Shown: positions 27,026-35,169 of the stretch, one piece after another | Layout: each line of letters starts with the position of its first letter | Position numbering within the stretch: the first letter of the stretch is position 1 | Source: Gammaproteobacteria bacterium | GTDB lineage: Bacteria; Gemmatimonadota; Gemmatimonadetes; Longimicrobiales; Gaopeijiaceae | Length of the DNA: 64,000 nt | Direction of reading: 5' to 3' | NCBI GenBank assembly: GCA_028819075.1 | Contig: JAPPMM010000028.1 | Span: 124,001 to 188,000, forward strand | The notes under the pieces: model-generated | Seen by the model: only the letters and a program-made list of their open reading frames with translations | Database searches by the model: none | What the model was told of the DNA's origin: nothing | Position numbers and translations under genes: made by a program

Positions 27026-28144
27026 CTACACCCGGAAGAGCACCGACTCGCGCCCGTAGAGGCGGATCGAGCACCAGGTCAGCAGCGCGAAGCCCAGGGC
27101 GTTCACGCCGGCCAGCAGCGCCAGCGCCAGCCAGTCGACCTGCCCCTGTATGGCCTCCCGCATCGCCAGCGCGTTGCCGAGGATGGGCACCGCATACACC
27201 GCTGCTCCGAACGAGGCCGGCGCGAGAGCGAAGATGGCCAGGAAGACGGACAGAAAAACCAGCGGGGCAGTGTACATCCCCGCCTCGCGCTGCGAGCGCG
27301 CCCAGGTGCCGATCACCATGACCAGGGCGGACACCAAAAGGGCAAGCGCGGCCAGGTTCACGGCCAGCGCCGCGACCTGCGCAGGAGCCAGCGACAGTTC
27401 GCCCGGCCCCGCGAAGTCCTCCGGCGCGAGCCCCAAGCGGGCCGCCATCATCATCCCGACGATGAGCAGGAGCGACGCCGCCACCGCGAACGTCATGATG
27501 GCCAGGCTCTTGCCGATCACGATCGCGGGACGCGGAACCGTCGACACCAGCAGCGCCGCCAGGGTGTTCTTTTCCTTCTCCCCGACCGCGACGTAGAGCG
27601 CGCGCGCCGCGTTGGTGACCAGCAGGATCACCGCCATGTAGGGGATCAGGAGGCTGAGCGCTCCCCCGATGCCGCCCGAGGTATCGATCAGCACGACTTC
27701 GAACGGACGCAGATCACGCATGCGCAGGCCCCGCTCGGCCAGCCTGTCCTCGACGGCCCGCTGCTGAACCGCCTGCAGATCCCGGCGCAGCGACACCGCC
27801 GCGGCCCAGACCGCGTTCTCGGCGGATGCCGCCCGGATCCGGTACGCGGTCCCTTCCCGCAGCACGGTCACGTGGGCTTCGCCGCCCTCCGCCACTTCTT
27901 CCAGCGTCGCGACGCGCACCAGCGGATTGGCGTCGAGCAGCCGGCGCAGGACATCGTCGCCACCCGGGGCGACCACGGGGACCGGCCCGGAGTCGTCGCC
28001 GCCGAGCCGATCGAGGTTGCTGGCCAGCCCCATCAGCAGGGGGAAGAAGACGAGCGCGCTCGCCACCATCCCTCCGATGAGCCGGAAGTCCCGCCTCAGG
28101 ACCCGCATCTCCTTGCCGTAGATCAGCAGCGCCTTGCGGATCAT
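27026..28144 (-). CDS. ABC-2 type transporter permease, NatB-like
   Basis: 372 residues from ATG 28144. One N-terminal membrane segment (GGMVASALVFFPLLMGLA) is followed by a periplasmic domain of about 130 residues and then five more segments. The LYVAVGEKEKNTLAALLVSTV stretch after the second segment is typical of NatB-type permeases, and the late GREAGMYT-like QREAGMYTAPLVF fits ABC-2. It would export an ion, drug or lipid together with the ATPase encoded just upstream, which it overlaps by 4 nt (ATGA at 28141-28144). Confidence 0.88.
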   Translation of the reverse strand: MIRKALLIYGKEMRVLRRDFRLIGGMVASALVFFPLLMGLASNLDRLGGDDSGPVPVVAPGGDDVLRRLLDANPLVRVATLEEVAEGGEAHVTVLREGTAYRIRAASAENAVWAAAVSLRRDLQAVQQRAVEDRLAERGLRMRDLRPFEVVLIDTSGGIGGALSLLIPYMAVILLVTNAARALYVAVGEKEKNTLAALLVSTVPRPAIVIGKSLAIMTFAVAASLLLIVGMMMAARLGLAPEDFAGPGELSLAPAQVAALAVNLAALALLVSALVMVIGTWARSQREAGMYTAPLVFLSVFLAIFALAPASFGAAVYAVPILGNALAMREAIQGQVDWLALALLAGVNALGFALLTWCSIRLYGRESVLFRV

Positions 28145-28893
28145 GGGCCGCTCGATTCCCCGTCGGCCCCGACGAGGGAAAAGAAGATGTCCTCGAGGTC
28201 CCCGAGCCCGGTGCGGGCCCTCAGCGACTGCAGGGTCCCTTCGGACCTGAGCCTTCCCTTGTGGATGATGCCGATGCGGTCGGCGAGCTTCTCCGCTTCC
28301 CACAGGATGTGGGTCGAGAACAGGACCGTCTTCCCCTCCCCCTTCAGCAGGCGTATGTAGTCGATCACACGCTTGGCTGTGAGGACGTCGAGCCCAGAGG
28401 TGGGCTCGTCCCAGATGAGGATCAGCGGGTTGGTCACCAGCGCGCGCATTAGCACGGTCTTCTGCTTCATGCCGGTCGAGAACGTATCGGTGCGCTCGTC
28501 GGCGAACTCCGTCATGTCCAGCAGATCGAAGATGTACGCGAGGTTTTCTTCGATGGCGGCCGGGGCCATGTCGTTGAGGCGGCCGAAGAAGTGGCCGATC
28601 TCGCGCGGCGTGAGGCGCTCGTACACGCGGGTCTCGTACGAGACGAAGCCGATCAGGGCGCGGATGGCCGCCTTCTCCGTGCGCACCGAGTGTCCCCGCA
28701 CCCAGGCTTCGCCCGAGGTCGGGTCCATGAGGGTGCTCAGAATGCGCAGCACCGTGGTCTTCCCCGCCCCGTTGGGTCCTAGGAGCGCGTAGATCTCGCC
28801 CGGGTCGCAGCTCAGGTCCAGACGATCCACCGCCTGCACCCGCCTGGCCCCGCGAGTCCGGAATTCCTTGCTGAGCGCCTCGGTGCAGATCAT
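28141..28893 (-). CDS. ABC transporter ATP-binding protein, NatA-like
   Basis: 250 residues. Walker A is GPNGAGKTT, the Q-loop region is ALIGFVSYETRVYERL, the signature is FSTGMKQKT (F in place of the usual L), Walker B is LILIWDEPTSGLD, and the switch His is in LFSTHI. It is the ATPase partner of the overlapping permease gene. The order ATPase-permease with no lipoprotein or fusion gene resembles NatAB exporters. Confidence 0.95.
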   Translation of the reverse strand: MICTEALSKEFRTRGARRVQAVDRLDLSCDPGEIYALLGPNGAGKTTVLRILSTLMDPTSGEAWVRGHSVRTEKAAIRALIGFVSYETRVYERLTPREIGHFFGRLNDMAPAAIEENLAYIFDLLDMTEFADERTDTFSTGMKQKTVLMRALVTNPLILIWDEPTSGLDVLTAKRVIDYIRLLKGEGKTVLFSTHILWEAEKLADRIGIIHKGRLRSEGTLQSLRARTGLGDLEDIFFSLVGADGESSGP

Positions 28894-29023
28894 GTCGTTC
28901 TCTTCAGCGGTTCTCCTCGCGTCCCGGCTCCGGCGCGGGCACTGGCCTCCTGCCCTTGATCGTCGATGCCGAAGGCGATCACTATTCAGGGGAAGTTCGC
29001 GGGAGAGGACCCGGAGAAGCTAA

Positions 29024-30193
29024 ATGCGCACATGGCTTTCCGCGATATTGCTCGCCGTCCTGGCATGCGACGGCGGCACCTCGCCCTCGCCTCCCGCCTA
29101 CGTCGCCGTTTCGCCGCAACAGAAGCTGCTGCTTGAGCGGGGCTCGACCATTCGCTTCGAAGCCCGGGTGACCGATGCGCGAGGCGCGGCCATCGCCGGG
29201 GCGGAGGTCGCCTGGTCGGTCGCCGATCCCTCCGTCGCGACCATCGACGCCAATGGGCAGGCCACCGCCGTCGCGACGGGCGGCACCGAAGTTCGGGCCA
29301 CGGCGGGAGACGCGTCCGGCACGGCCACACTGGAAGTCTACATCTCCCAGCCCGTCGCCGAGTACATCCCCGGCCGGACCTACTTCGGGCGCAACCGGTA
29401 CGTCGAGTACATCGCCGGCGACCTGCCCTTGGTGGTGAGCGCGGGGCACGGGGGCGGCGAGGAGCCCGACGAGATTCCACGCCGCACGTACGGAACCCTC
29501 GGGCGGGACTCGTGGACGCAGGAAACGACCCGCGCGGTCCGCGACTCGATCATCGCCCATTTCGGGGGCGGCCAGCCGCACATCGTGATCAGCCGGCTCC
29601 GGCGCACGCGCCTCGACCCCAACCGGGAGATCGTGGAGGCGGCCCAGGGGAGCGAGTTCGCGGAGCAGGCCTGGCGCGAATACCACCGCTTCATCGCGAT
29701 CGCGCGCGACCGGGTCGCGGAAGACCACGGCCGCGGATTCTACGTGGACCTGCACGGCCATTCGCACCCCACCCCGCGGGTCGAGCTGGGATACCTCCTC
29801 ACCGGGAGCGACCTGAGCCGCTCCGACGCCCAGTTGAACGCGCCGCGCTTTCCGGAGCAGTCGAGCATCCGTTCGCTCGCCCGCCGGGTCGACCTCTCCT
29901 TCGCCGACATCGTGCGGGGACCCGAGAGCCTGGGCGCTCTGCTGTTCGACGAGCGGGTCACGACGGTGCCCAGCCCGCTGATTCCCGATCCGCATGGGGA
30001 GCCCTTCTTCAGCGGAGGCTACAGCACACGCCGCCACGGGTCACTGGATGGAGGCGTCATCGACGGCGTGCAGATCGAACTCCATGGCCCGGGGATCCGG
30101 GATACCGAGGAGAATCGCCGGCGATTCGCGGGCGCTCTGGCGCGGTCGCTCAGGTTCTTCCTGGAGACGCACTACCGGTTTGGGTGGGATTAG
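29024..30193 (+). CDS. Lipoprotein with Ig-like domain and N-formylglutamate amidohydrolase-like domain
   Basis: 389 residues from ATG 29024, with GGAG just upstream. The signal AILLAVLAC gives a lipid-modified Cys 15. Residues about 25-110 form a Big2-type Ig-like domain (VSPQQKLLLERGSTIRFEARV and VATIDANGQATAVATG). Residues about 130-389 resemble N-formylglutamate amidohydrolases: VVSAGHGGGEEPDEI, RTRLDPNRE, FYVDLHGHSHP (likely zinc ligands) and VQIELHGPGIR. A secreted version is probably an amidase or peptidase on cell-wall or external substrates. It is divergent from the ABC genes. Confidence 0.8.
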   Translation: MRTWLSAILLAVLACDGGTSPSPPAYVAVSPQQKLLLERGSTIRFEARVTDARGAAIAGAEVAWSVADPSVATIDANGQATAVATGGTEVRATAGDASGTATLEVYISQPVAEYIPGRTYFGRNRYVEYIAGDLPLVVSAGHGGGEEPDEIPRRTYGTLGRDSWTQETTRAVRDSIIAHFGGGQPHIVISRLRRTRLDPNREIVEAAQGSEFAEQAWREYHRFIAIARDRVAEDHGRGFYVDLHGHSHPTPRVELGYLLTGSDLSRSDAQLNAPRFPEQSSIRSLARRVDLSFADIVRGPESLGALLFDERVTTVPSPLIPDPHGEPFFSGGYSTRRHGSLDGGVIDGVQIELHGPGIRDTEENRRRFAGALARSLRFFLETHYRFGWD

Positions 30194-30280
30194 AGGAAGC
30201 TCCGGCCCGTTCACGGAGCGCTTCGACGCGATGGACAAGCGCTTCGATGGCTTGGAAGCGCGGCTGATCGCGTACGGGAT
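30194..30280 (+). pseudogene. Remnant of a coiled-coil gene at a deletion/insertion junction
   Basis: In the frame after the amidohydrolase gene, GPFTERFDAMDKRFDGLEARLIAYG resembles the repeat region of small coiled-coil proteins (DAMDKRFDGLEAR is a common unit). It has no start or coherent end and runs directly into the transposase fragment at 30281, so it is probably a relic from a rearrangement. Confidence 0.35.
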
Positions 30281-30475
30281 CTACTCAACCCTCCGGTCGA
30301 TGATCTTACCCGTCTCGCGGTGCTGGCGGATCAACCTGGTGATCGTCGCCCGAGAGTAGCCCGTTTGCTGCTCCAACAGCCGCTTGATCTTTGACTTCTC
30401 CTTCTTTTTCCGTGATTTGTGGTAGCGGTGGCGCTCCAGTACAAGCGCGATGAACCTGTATTTCGGGTTGCTCAT
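30281..30475 (-). pseudogene. N-terminal HTH fragment of an integrase-type (DDE) transposase
   Basis: 64 residues. RFIALVLERHRYHKSRKKKE followed by LLEQQTGYSRATITRLIRQHRETGKIIDRR resembles the N-terminal DNA-binding region of integrase-core transposases. The catalytic DDE core that should follow is missing; the frame stops at 30281 where a coiled-coil remnant begins. Its ATG overlaps the upstream small gene by 4 nt (30472-30475). A short stand-alone DNA-binding protein is possible but less likely. Confidence 0.55.
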
Positions 30476-30672
30476 TCTGTCGCTCGCTTGTCGAATTCAC
30501 GGGCCACGGCGCGCGCCGCCTGCTCCAGCGCGCCCAACTCTTGCTGGAGGTCTGGCAAGTGCGGGCGATCAGTTGCCCATGGGAACGCCGCGATCACGAC
30601 CAACCTGACATCACCCTCTCTCACAGACATGACGCGGAAACTGGTGCTCCCGCCCGTGCGAGATGCCGCCAT
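30472..30672 (-). CDS. Hypothetical small protein, 66 aa
   Basis: Starts at ATG 30672 behind a GGGAGG ribosome site. The protein opens MAASRTGGSTSFRVMSVREG, then has a hydrophobic strand VRLVVIAAFPWATDRP and an amphipathic helix rich in Glu and Ala. No family is recognised. It overlaps the transposase-like fragment by ATGA, so the two were translated together. It may be an accessory gene of a degraded mobile element. Confidence 0.45.
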   Translation of the reverse strand: MAASRTGGSTSFRVMSVREGDVRLVVIAAFPWATDRPHLPDLQQELGALEQAARAVAREFDKRATE

Positions 30673-30863
30673 CACTTCCCTCCCGTGATGATTCCTTTGC
30701 CCTTGAGCCTACCGTCCAATAGAGGGCGTCCCCAACGTTGTGGAGACGCAGTCGGTCTTTGCCGGCCGCCATCGTGACCCCCCCTTTCGCGCACGCGAGG
30801 TGAGGCCCGCCACGGCGTTCATAGCAGCGCCTTCCGCCGCTCTCCAGGACGATCCCCCCGTCC

Positions 30864-33800
30864 CTACCACAACTTGATCCTCCCGCGGATGCCGACGGTG
30901 TGTCGCGCTCCGCCGAGCCCACTCTCGCGCCGCGTGCCCTCAAGGCGCAGCCCGAGCCCTGACCCGAGGCCGTAGCGCACGCCGCTCGAGAAAGCGCGCA
31001 TGCCGCTGTCCGCCAGGTAGAAGCCGCTGTAGGGCGTCCCCTGGAAGCCGGCGATGCCGTATGCGATCTCACCGTCCACGTTGGGACCCATGCCCATGCC
31101 GTGGCCGCCCACCGCGTCGTGCACCCCGCGCTCCCACAGCTGGTTGATCCCGCTCAGGTGGTCGCCGTACGACGGCGCCACCCGGATCGAGAGGCCCTGG
31201 CCTGGGGTCGCCGGGTCGAACATGAGCGTGCCGCCCATGCCCCATTCCTCGTAGCCGGCGCGCGCCGAGATCACGAACCGGCCGCGGCCCTCCGCGGTCA
31301 GCCCCAATCCCGGGTTCGTGTAGCGCAGCCCGCCGCCGACTTCCGCGCTGGCGCCGTTTATGCCGTCGCCGTCGTCGTAGCGCGTCCCGCCCTCGAGCAC
31401 GAACGCCAGCTCGTTCCCGGTGCCGGTGCGGAAGCCCTGCGTCAGCTCCAGGGCGAGCTTGCCGCGCCGCATCTCGAGCGTCACTTCCTCGATCTGTCCG
31501 CCGCCGTCGACCGTGACCTCGCCGTACCAGCCCTCGGCCTTGATTCGCACGCCACCCACGCCACGCGTGAGCAGCGTGTAGCTGGCACCCCCAGCCCCCG
31601 TCAACAGACTCGCTGAGGTAGTGCGGAACCCTTCGCGCTCGTCGTCGACCTCGATGTCGCCCCGGCCGAGCCCGGCCGAACCCCACACCGAGGCGCCGCT
31701 CCCGCCTGAGAACCACGCCATGTAGGGATGCACGCTGGCCATGGTGGCGCCGTAGGTGCCCCTCACCGGACTGGCGCCGGTCTTGTCGGTGAAGTCGAAG
31801 CTGCCCGAGGAGTACGAGCCCGCGACACCCGCCAGGATGTCCGGCCCCACGCGCGTGTCGATGCCGGCGTGGGCGCTCACCATGTTGCCCTTCCAGTCGA
31901 GGGCGCTCTGGCCCGGTTCGCCGAGGTGGTGGTACTCGCCCGCGCCCCAACCCGCGAGCTGCGTGGCCGTGGCGGACTGCTGCTGCGCGTCGGAGGTGCC
32001 GAGGGGCATCGTAAAGGAGGTGCCGCCGAAGAGGGCGGCGAGGCCGGCCTGGTCGCCCTGCGCGAGACCGAGACCGCCAGCGTCCGGCGCCGACAGGCTC
32101 GCGGCCATCGACGAGAGCCCGTTCGTCTCGACGCGCCGCGCCATCCCCATCCCGCTGGCCACTGCATCCACGCGGCGGGCGATCGCCGAGACGGTGCTCG
32201 ACATCATCGCCGACGCCACGTGCGGCAGGACGCGCGTGTTGAGCCGTCCCGCGCGCCCGATGGGGTCGTCCGTGGCTGCCGAAGCGGTATCCGACGGCGC
32301 GCCGGGGCCCACCCGGTTGATCGCCGAGACGCGGTAGTGGCGCGTGCTCCCCGGCATCAGGCCGGTGTGCTGGAACGCGGTGGCCCTGGACTGGGTGTTG
32401 GTCCTCAGATCCGTCCACGCGGTGCCGTTCTCCGAGACCTCGATGCGGTAGCCGGTGACGGGCGCACCGCCATTGTATGCGGGCGCGAGCCAGAACAGGT
32501 CGATCTGCGTGGACGTGACCGCGGTTGCCGTCAGCCCGGTGGGCGCGTCGGGCACGGTCGCGTCGGTAATGGCGCTCGCTACCCGCGACGCCCGGCCCAC
32601 GCCGATCCGGTTGATCGCCGAGACCCTGTAGTGGCGCCTGGTGGCCGGCTCCAGTCCCGGGTGCACGTGGGTCGTGCGCGTGTTGTGCGAGTTGGCCACG
32701 AGGTCATCCCAGCGGACGCCGCCATCTTCGGACACCTCGATGCGGTAGCCGGTGATGCGAGAGCCCCCGTTGCTCGTGGGCTCTCGCCAGGAGAGCTCGA
32801 TCCGCGAGGTTCCGTCGGCTTCCGCGTCGAGACTCCGGGGCGCGCCCGGCACGGTGGCTTCGGTGGTCGCGTGCGCGGTGTTCGAGAAAGGCCCGGTCCC
32901 CGCGGTGTTGATGGCGGCAACCCGGTAGTGCCGCGTGGTCGCGGGCTCGAGGTTGTTCACGTCGGAGGCGGTCGTTCCTCTCGAGTTGGTGTTGCGGCGG
33001 ACGATGATGTTCCAGGTCCTGCCCCCGTCGCTCGAAGCTTCGATTCGGTAGCCGAGGATGGGGGCGCCGCCGGTGTTGCGGGGCGCGCTCCACGACAGAT
33101 CGATGCGCGAGGTGCCCACCTCCCGGGCCGTCAGCCCGGTCGGGGCGCCGGGAGTGTCGGGGTACGTGCTCGTGCTCGTCTCAAACGACCACTGGCCGGT
33201 TCCCACGCGGTTGATCGCCGCCACCTGGTACCGGTAGGCGCTGGCCGGCTGGAGGTCCGTGTGCGTGAAGGTGGTTTCCTGCGGACCCGTGTTGCGCGGG
33301 ATCGTGATCCAGGTGCCGTCGTTGGGGCCGCGCATCCGAATCGTGTAGCCGGTGATCCGCTCCCCGCCGTCGCTGGCCGGCGCCTCCCACGTGAGCGTGA
33401 TGCTGGTGGGTCCCGCCGCCCGCGCGCGCAGGTTCCGGGGCTGGCCGGGCCGTGCGGCGTTGGTAGTGCCCTCGGCCACGTTCGAGGGGTCCCCGTGCCC
33501 CTGGGCGTTGAGCGCGCGCACCCGATAGAACCGGGTCGTGTTGGGGGCGAGATCGGGGTGCAGGTAGGTGGTGTTGGCGCTGCCGGTGCTGGCCTCGTGG
33601 ATGATCCAGGGGCCGCCGCGGGTGGCGGCCCTCTCGATGCGGTAGCCCGTGATCGGACTGCCCCCGGTCGAGGCCGGAGCCGTCCAGGTGAGCCGGAGTT
33701 CGGTGCTTCCCCTGAGGCCGTTCGGGCTCACCGTGAGGCTTCTGGGCGCGCCCGGAACGGTGAGATCGTCGGTGGTCGCGTCGGCGACGTTCGACCAGTC

Positions 33801-35066
33801 GCTCATGCCCGCCACGCTGATCGCCGCAACCCGGTAGTAGCGCCTGGTGCCAGGCGACAGGCCGTTGTCGTCGGTGTACCTCGTCGTCGTCGAACGCGTG
33901 TCGGCCACAAGAATCCGCCATCTGCCGGTTCTCGAACTCGACCACTCGATCCGGTAGCCGTCCACCGCGGCCGTCCCGCTGGGCGATGGCGCCCGCCAGT
34001 CCAACTCGATGGCCGACATCCCCAGGGGCTCGGCCGTCAAATACCCGGGCGCGTCCGGCACGCGCAGCGGGGTGATGTCGCCCTCGATGTTCGAGGGGGG
34101 GCCCGTGCCGAAGGAGTTGATCGCCGAGACCCGGTAGTAGCGCGTCGTGTTCGGCGCGAGGCCCGTGTCCTCGTAGGTGGTGCGCGTCTCGCCCGTGTTG
34201 GCCTCGATATCCTCCCACCCGCCGGTTCGCGTGCTCGACCCCTCTATCCGATACCCGATGATCTCGCTGCTGCCGGGACTCAGCGGGGCCCACCAGCTCA
34301 GCTCGATCGCCGAGGAACCGACGGCGGTCGCGTTCAGGTCACGGGGCGGCCCCGGGGGCGTTCCTTCTGCCGTGGTGGCGCTCACCGGGGACGTCCAGGG
34401 CCCGGGGCCGTTCGCGTTCCTTGCCCTGACCCGGTAGTGATGGATGTCGCCCGCGGCAAGACTCGTGTGGCGGAACGAGGTCTGGCCTGTGGTCGTCAGC
34501 AGCGTCCACGGAACGCCGCCAGTCGCCGACGTTTCGACCTGGTAGTCGATGATCGCGGTCGCGCCGGGCGAGAACGGCTCGTCCCAGGCGAGGTCGATGA
34601 CCGACGGGCCGTCGTGCTTCGCCGTCAGGTAGAGGGGTGCTCCGGGTACGCCCTCTGCCACCGTGGTGGCGTTCGCGTACGCCCAGGTCCCGAAGGAGGG
34701 TGGGGTGGTGTCGTACACCGCCCTGACCCGGTAGTAGCGGGTGACGCCTGCCGGGAGACCCGGATCCTGATACCCGAACGCGGTGGCGCTCGTGGTCGTC
34801 AGCAGCGTCCACGGGGCGGCGCCAGTCGCCGACACCTCCACCTGGTAACCGGTGATCGTGTTCCCGCCCGTCGCGGTCGGTGGGCCCCAGACGAGGTTGA
34901 TGCTGGTGAGCCCGGCGACCGCCGTCAGATTCTGCGGTGAGGTGGTGACGTTGTTCTGAACCGGAAGCGCAGCCGCGGCTGGCGCGGGAACGCACGGAAT
35001 CGAGCAGGCCACCCCGGTGGCAACCATGAGGAAGCGGGCCAGCGGGCCCAGTCTGTTCCGAGTCAT
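30864..35066 (-). CDS. Autotransporter-like surface protein with nine FN3 repeats (copy A)
   Basis: 1400 residues from ATG 35066, behind AAGGAGG. A signal peptide (ending near PAPAAAALP) is followed by nine fibronectin type III repeats of about 95 residues, each opening with a P-x-x-P-x-x-L type start (VPGAPRSLTVS, VPDAPTGLTAT) and containing a YYRVxAIN strand. From about residue 935 a linker leads to a C-terminal beta-barrel region with alternating strands and a final W (GRIRGRIKLW-like), as in type V autotransporter translocators. So the FN3 stalk is predicted to be displayed on the cell surface. Ligands are unknown. It is the last gene of a minus-strand surface operon, 103 nt after the LRR metzincin. 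Confidence 0.85.
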   Translation of the reverse strand: MTRNRLGPLARFLMVATGVACSIPCVPAPAAAALPVQNNVTTSPQNLTAVAGLTSINLVWGPPTATGGNTITGYQVEVSATGAAPWTLLTTTSATAFGYQDPGLPAGVTRYYRVRAVYDTTPPSFGTWAYANATTVAEGVPGAPLYLTAKHDGPSVIDLAWDEPFSPGATAIIDYQVETSATGGVPWTLLTTTGQTSFRHTSLAAGDIHHYRVRARNANGPGPWTSPVSATTAEGTPPGPPRDLNATAVGSSAIELSWWAPLSPGSSEIIGYRIEGSSTRTGGWEDIEANTGETRTTYEDTGLAPNTTRYYRVSAINSFGTGPPSNIEGDITPLRVPDAPGYLTAEPLGMSAIELDWRAPSPSGTAAVDGYRIEWSSSRTGRWRILVADTRSTTTRYTDDNGLSPGTRRYYRVAAISVAGMSDWSNVADATTDDLTVPGAPRSLTVSPNGLRGSTELRLTWTAPASTGGSPITGYRIERAATRGGPWIIHEASTGSANTTYLHPDLAPNTTRFYRVRALNAQGHGDPSNVAEGTTNAARPGQPRNLRARAAGPTSITLTWEAPASDGGERITGYTIRMRGPNDGTWITIPRNTGPQETTFTHTDLQPASAYRYQVAAINRVGTGQWSFETSTSTYPDTPGAPTGLTAREVGTSRIDLSWSAPRNTGGAPILGYRIEASSDGGRTWNIIVRRNTNSRGTTASDVNNLEPATTRHYRVAAINTAGTGPFSNTAHATTEATVPGAPRSLDAEADGTSRIELSWREPTSNGGSRITGYRIEVSEDGGVRWDDLVANSHNTRTTHVHPGLEPATRRHYRVSAINRIGVGRASRVASAITDATVPDAPTGLTATAVTSTQIDLFWLAPAYNGGAPVTGYRIEVSENGTAWTDLRTNTQSRATAFQHTGLMPGSTRHYRVSAINRVGPGAPSDTASAATDDPIGRAGRLNTRVLPHVASAMMSSTVSAIARRVDAVASGMGMARRVETNGLSSMAASLSAPDAGGLGLAQGDQAGLAALFGGTSFTMPLGTSDAQQQSATATQLAGWGAGEYHHLGEPGQSALDWKGNMVSAHAGIDTRVGPDILAGVAGSYSSGSFDFTDKTGASPVRGTYGATMASVHPYMAWFSGGSGASVWGSAGLGRGDIEVDDEREGFRTTSASLLTGAGGASYTLLTRGVGGVRIKAEGWYGEVTVDGGGQIEEVTLEMRRGKLALELTQGFRTGTGNELAFVLEGGTRYDDGDGINGASAEVGGGLRYTNPGLGLTAEGRGRFVISARAGYEEWGMGGTLMFDPATPGQGLSIRVAPSYGDHLSGINQLWERGVHDAVGGHGMGMGPNVDGEIAYGIAGFQGTPYSGFYLADSGMRAFSSGVRYGLGSGLGLRLEGTRRESGLGGARHTVGIRGRIKLW

Positions 35067-35169
35067 CCTGCTGCCTCCTTCCGCGCGGTGGGAATGACGT
35101 GGACGCGTCTGTGTGTGAAATCCATCGCGATGGGTTGGCGAACCTTCGCCCCGGCCCCCCGTGGCGCCG

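Noticed and set aside
31728-34940. Long open plus-strand frame opposite the FN3 autotransporter gene
   Set aside because: Its product is Arg/Gly/His-rich without domains; it is an antisense shadow produced by high GC in third codon positions.
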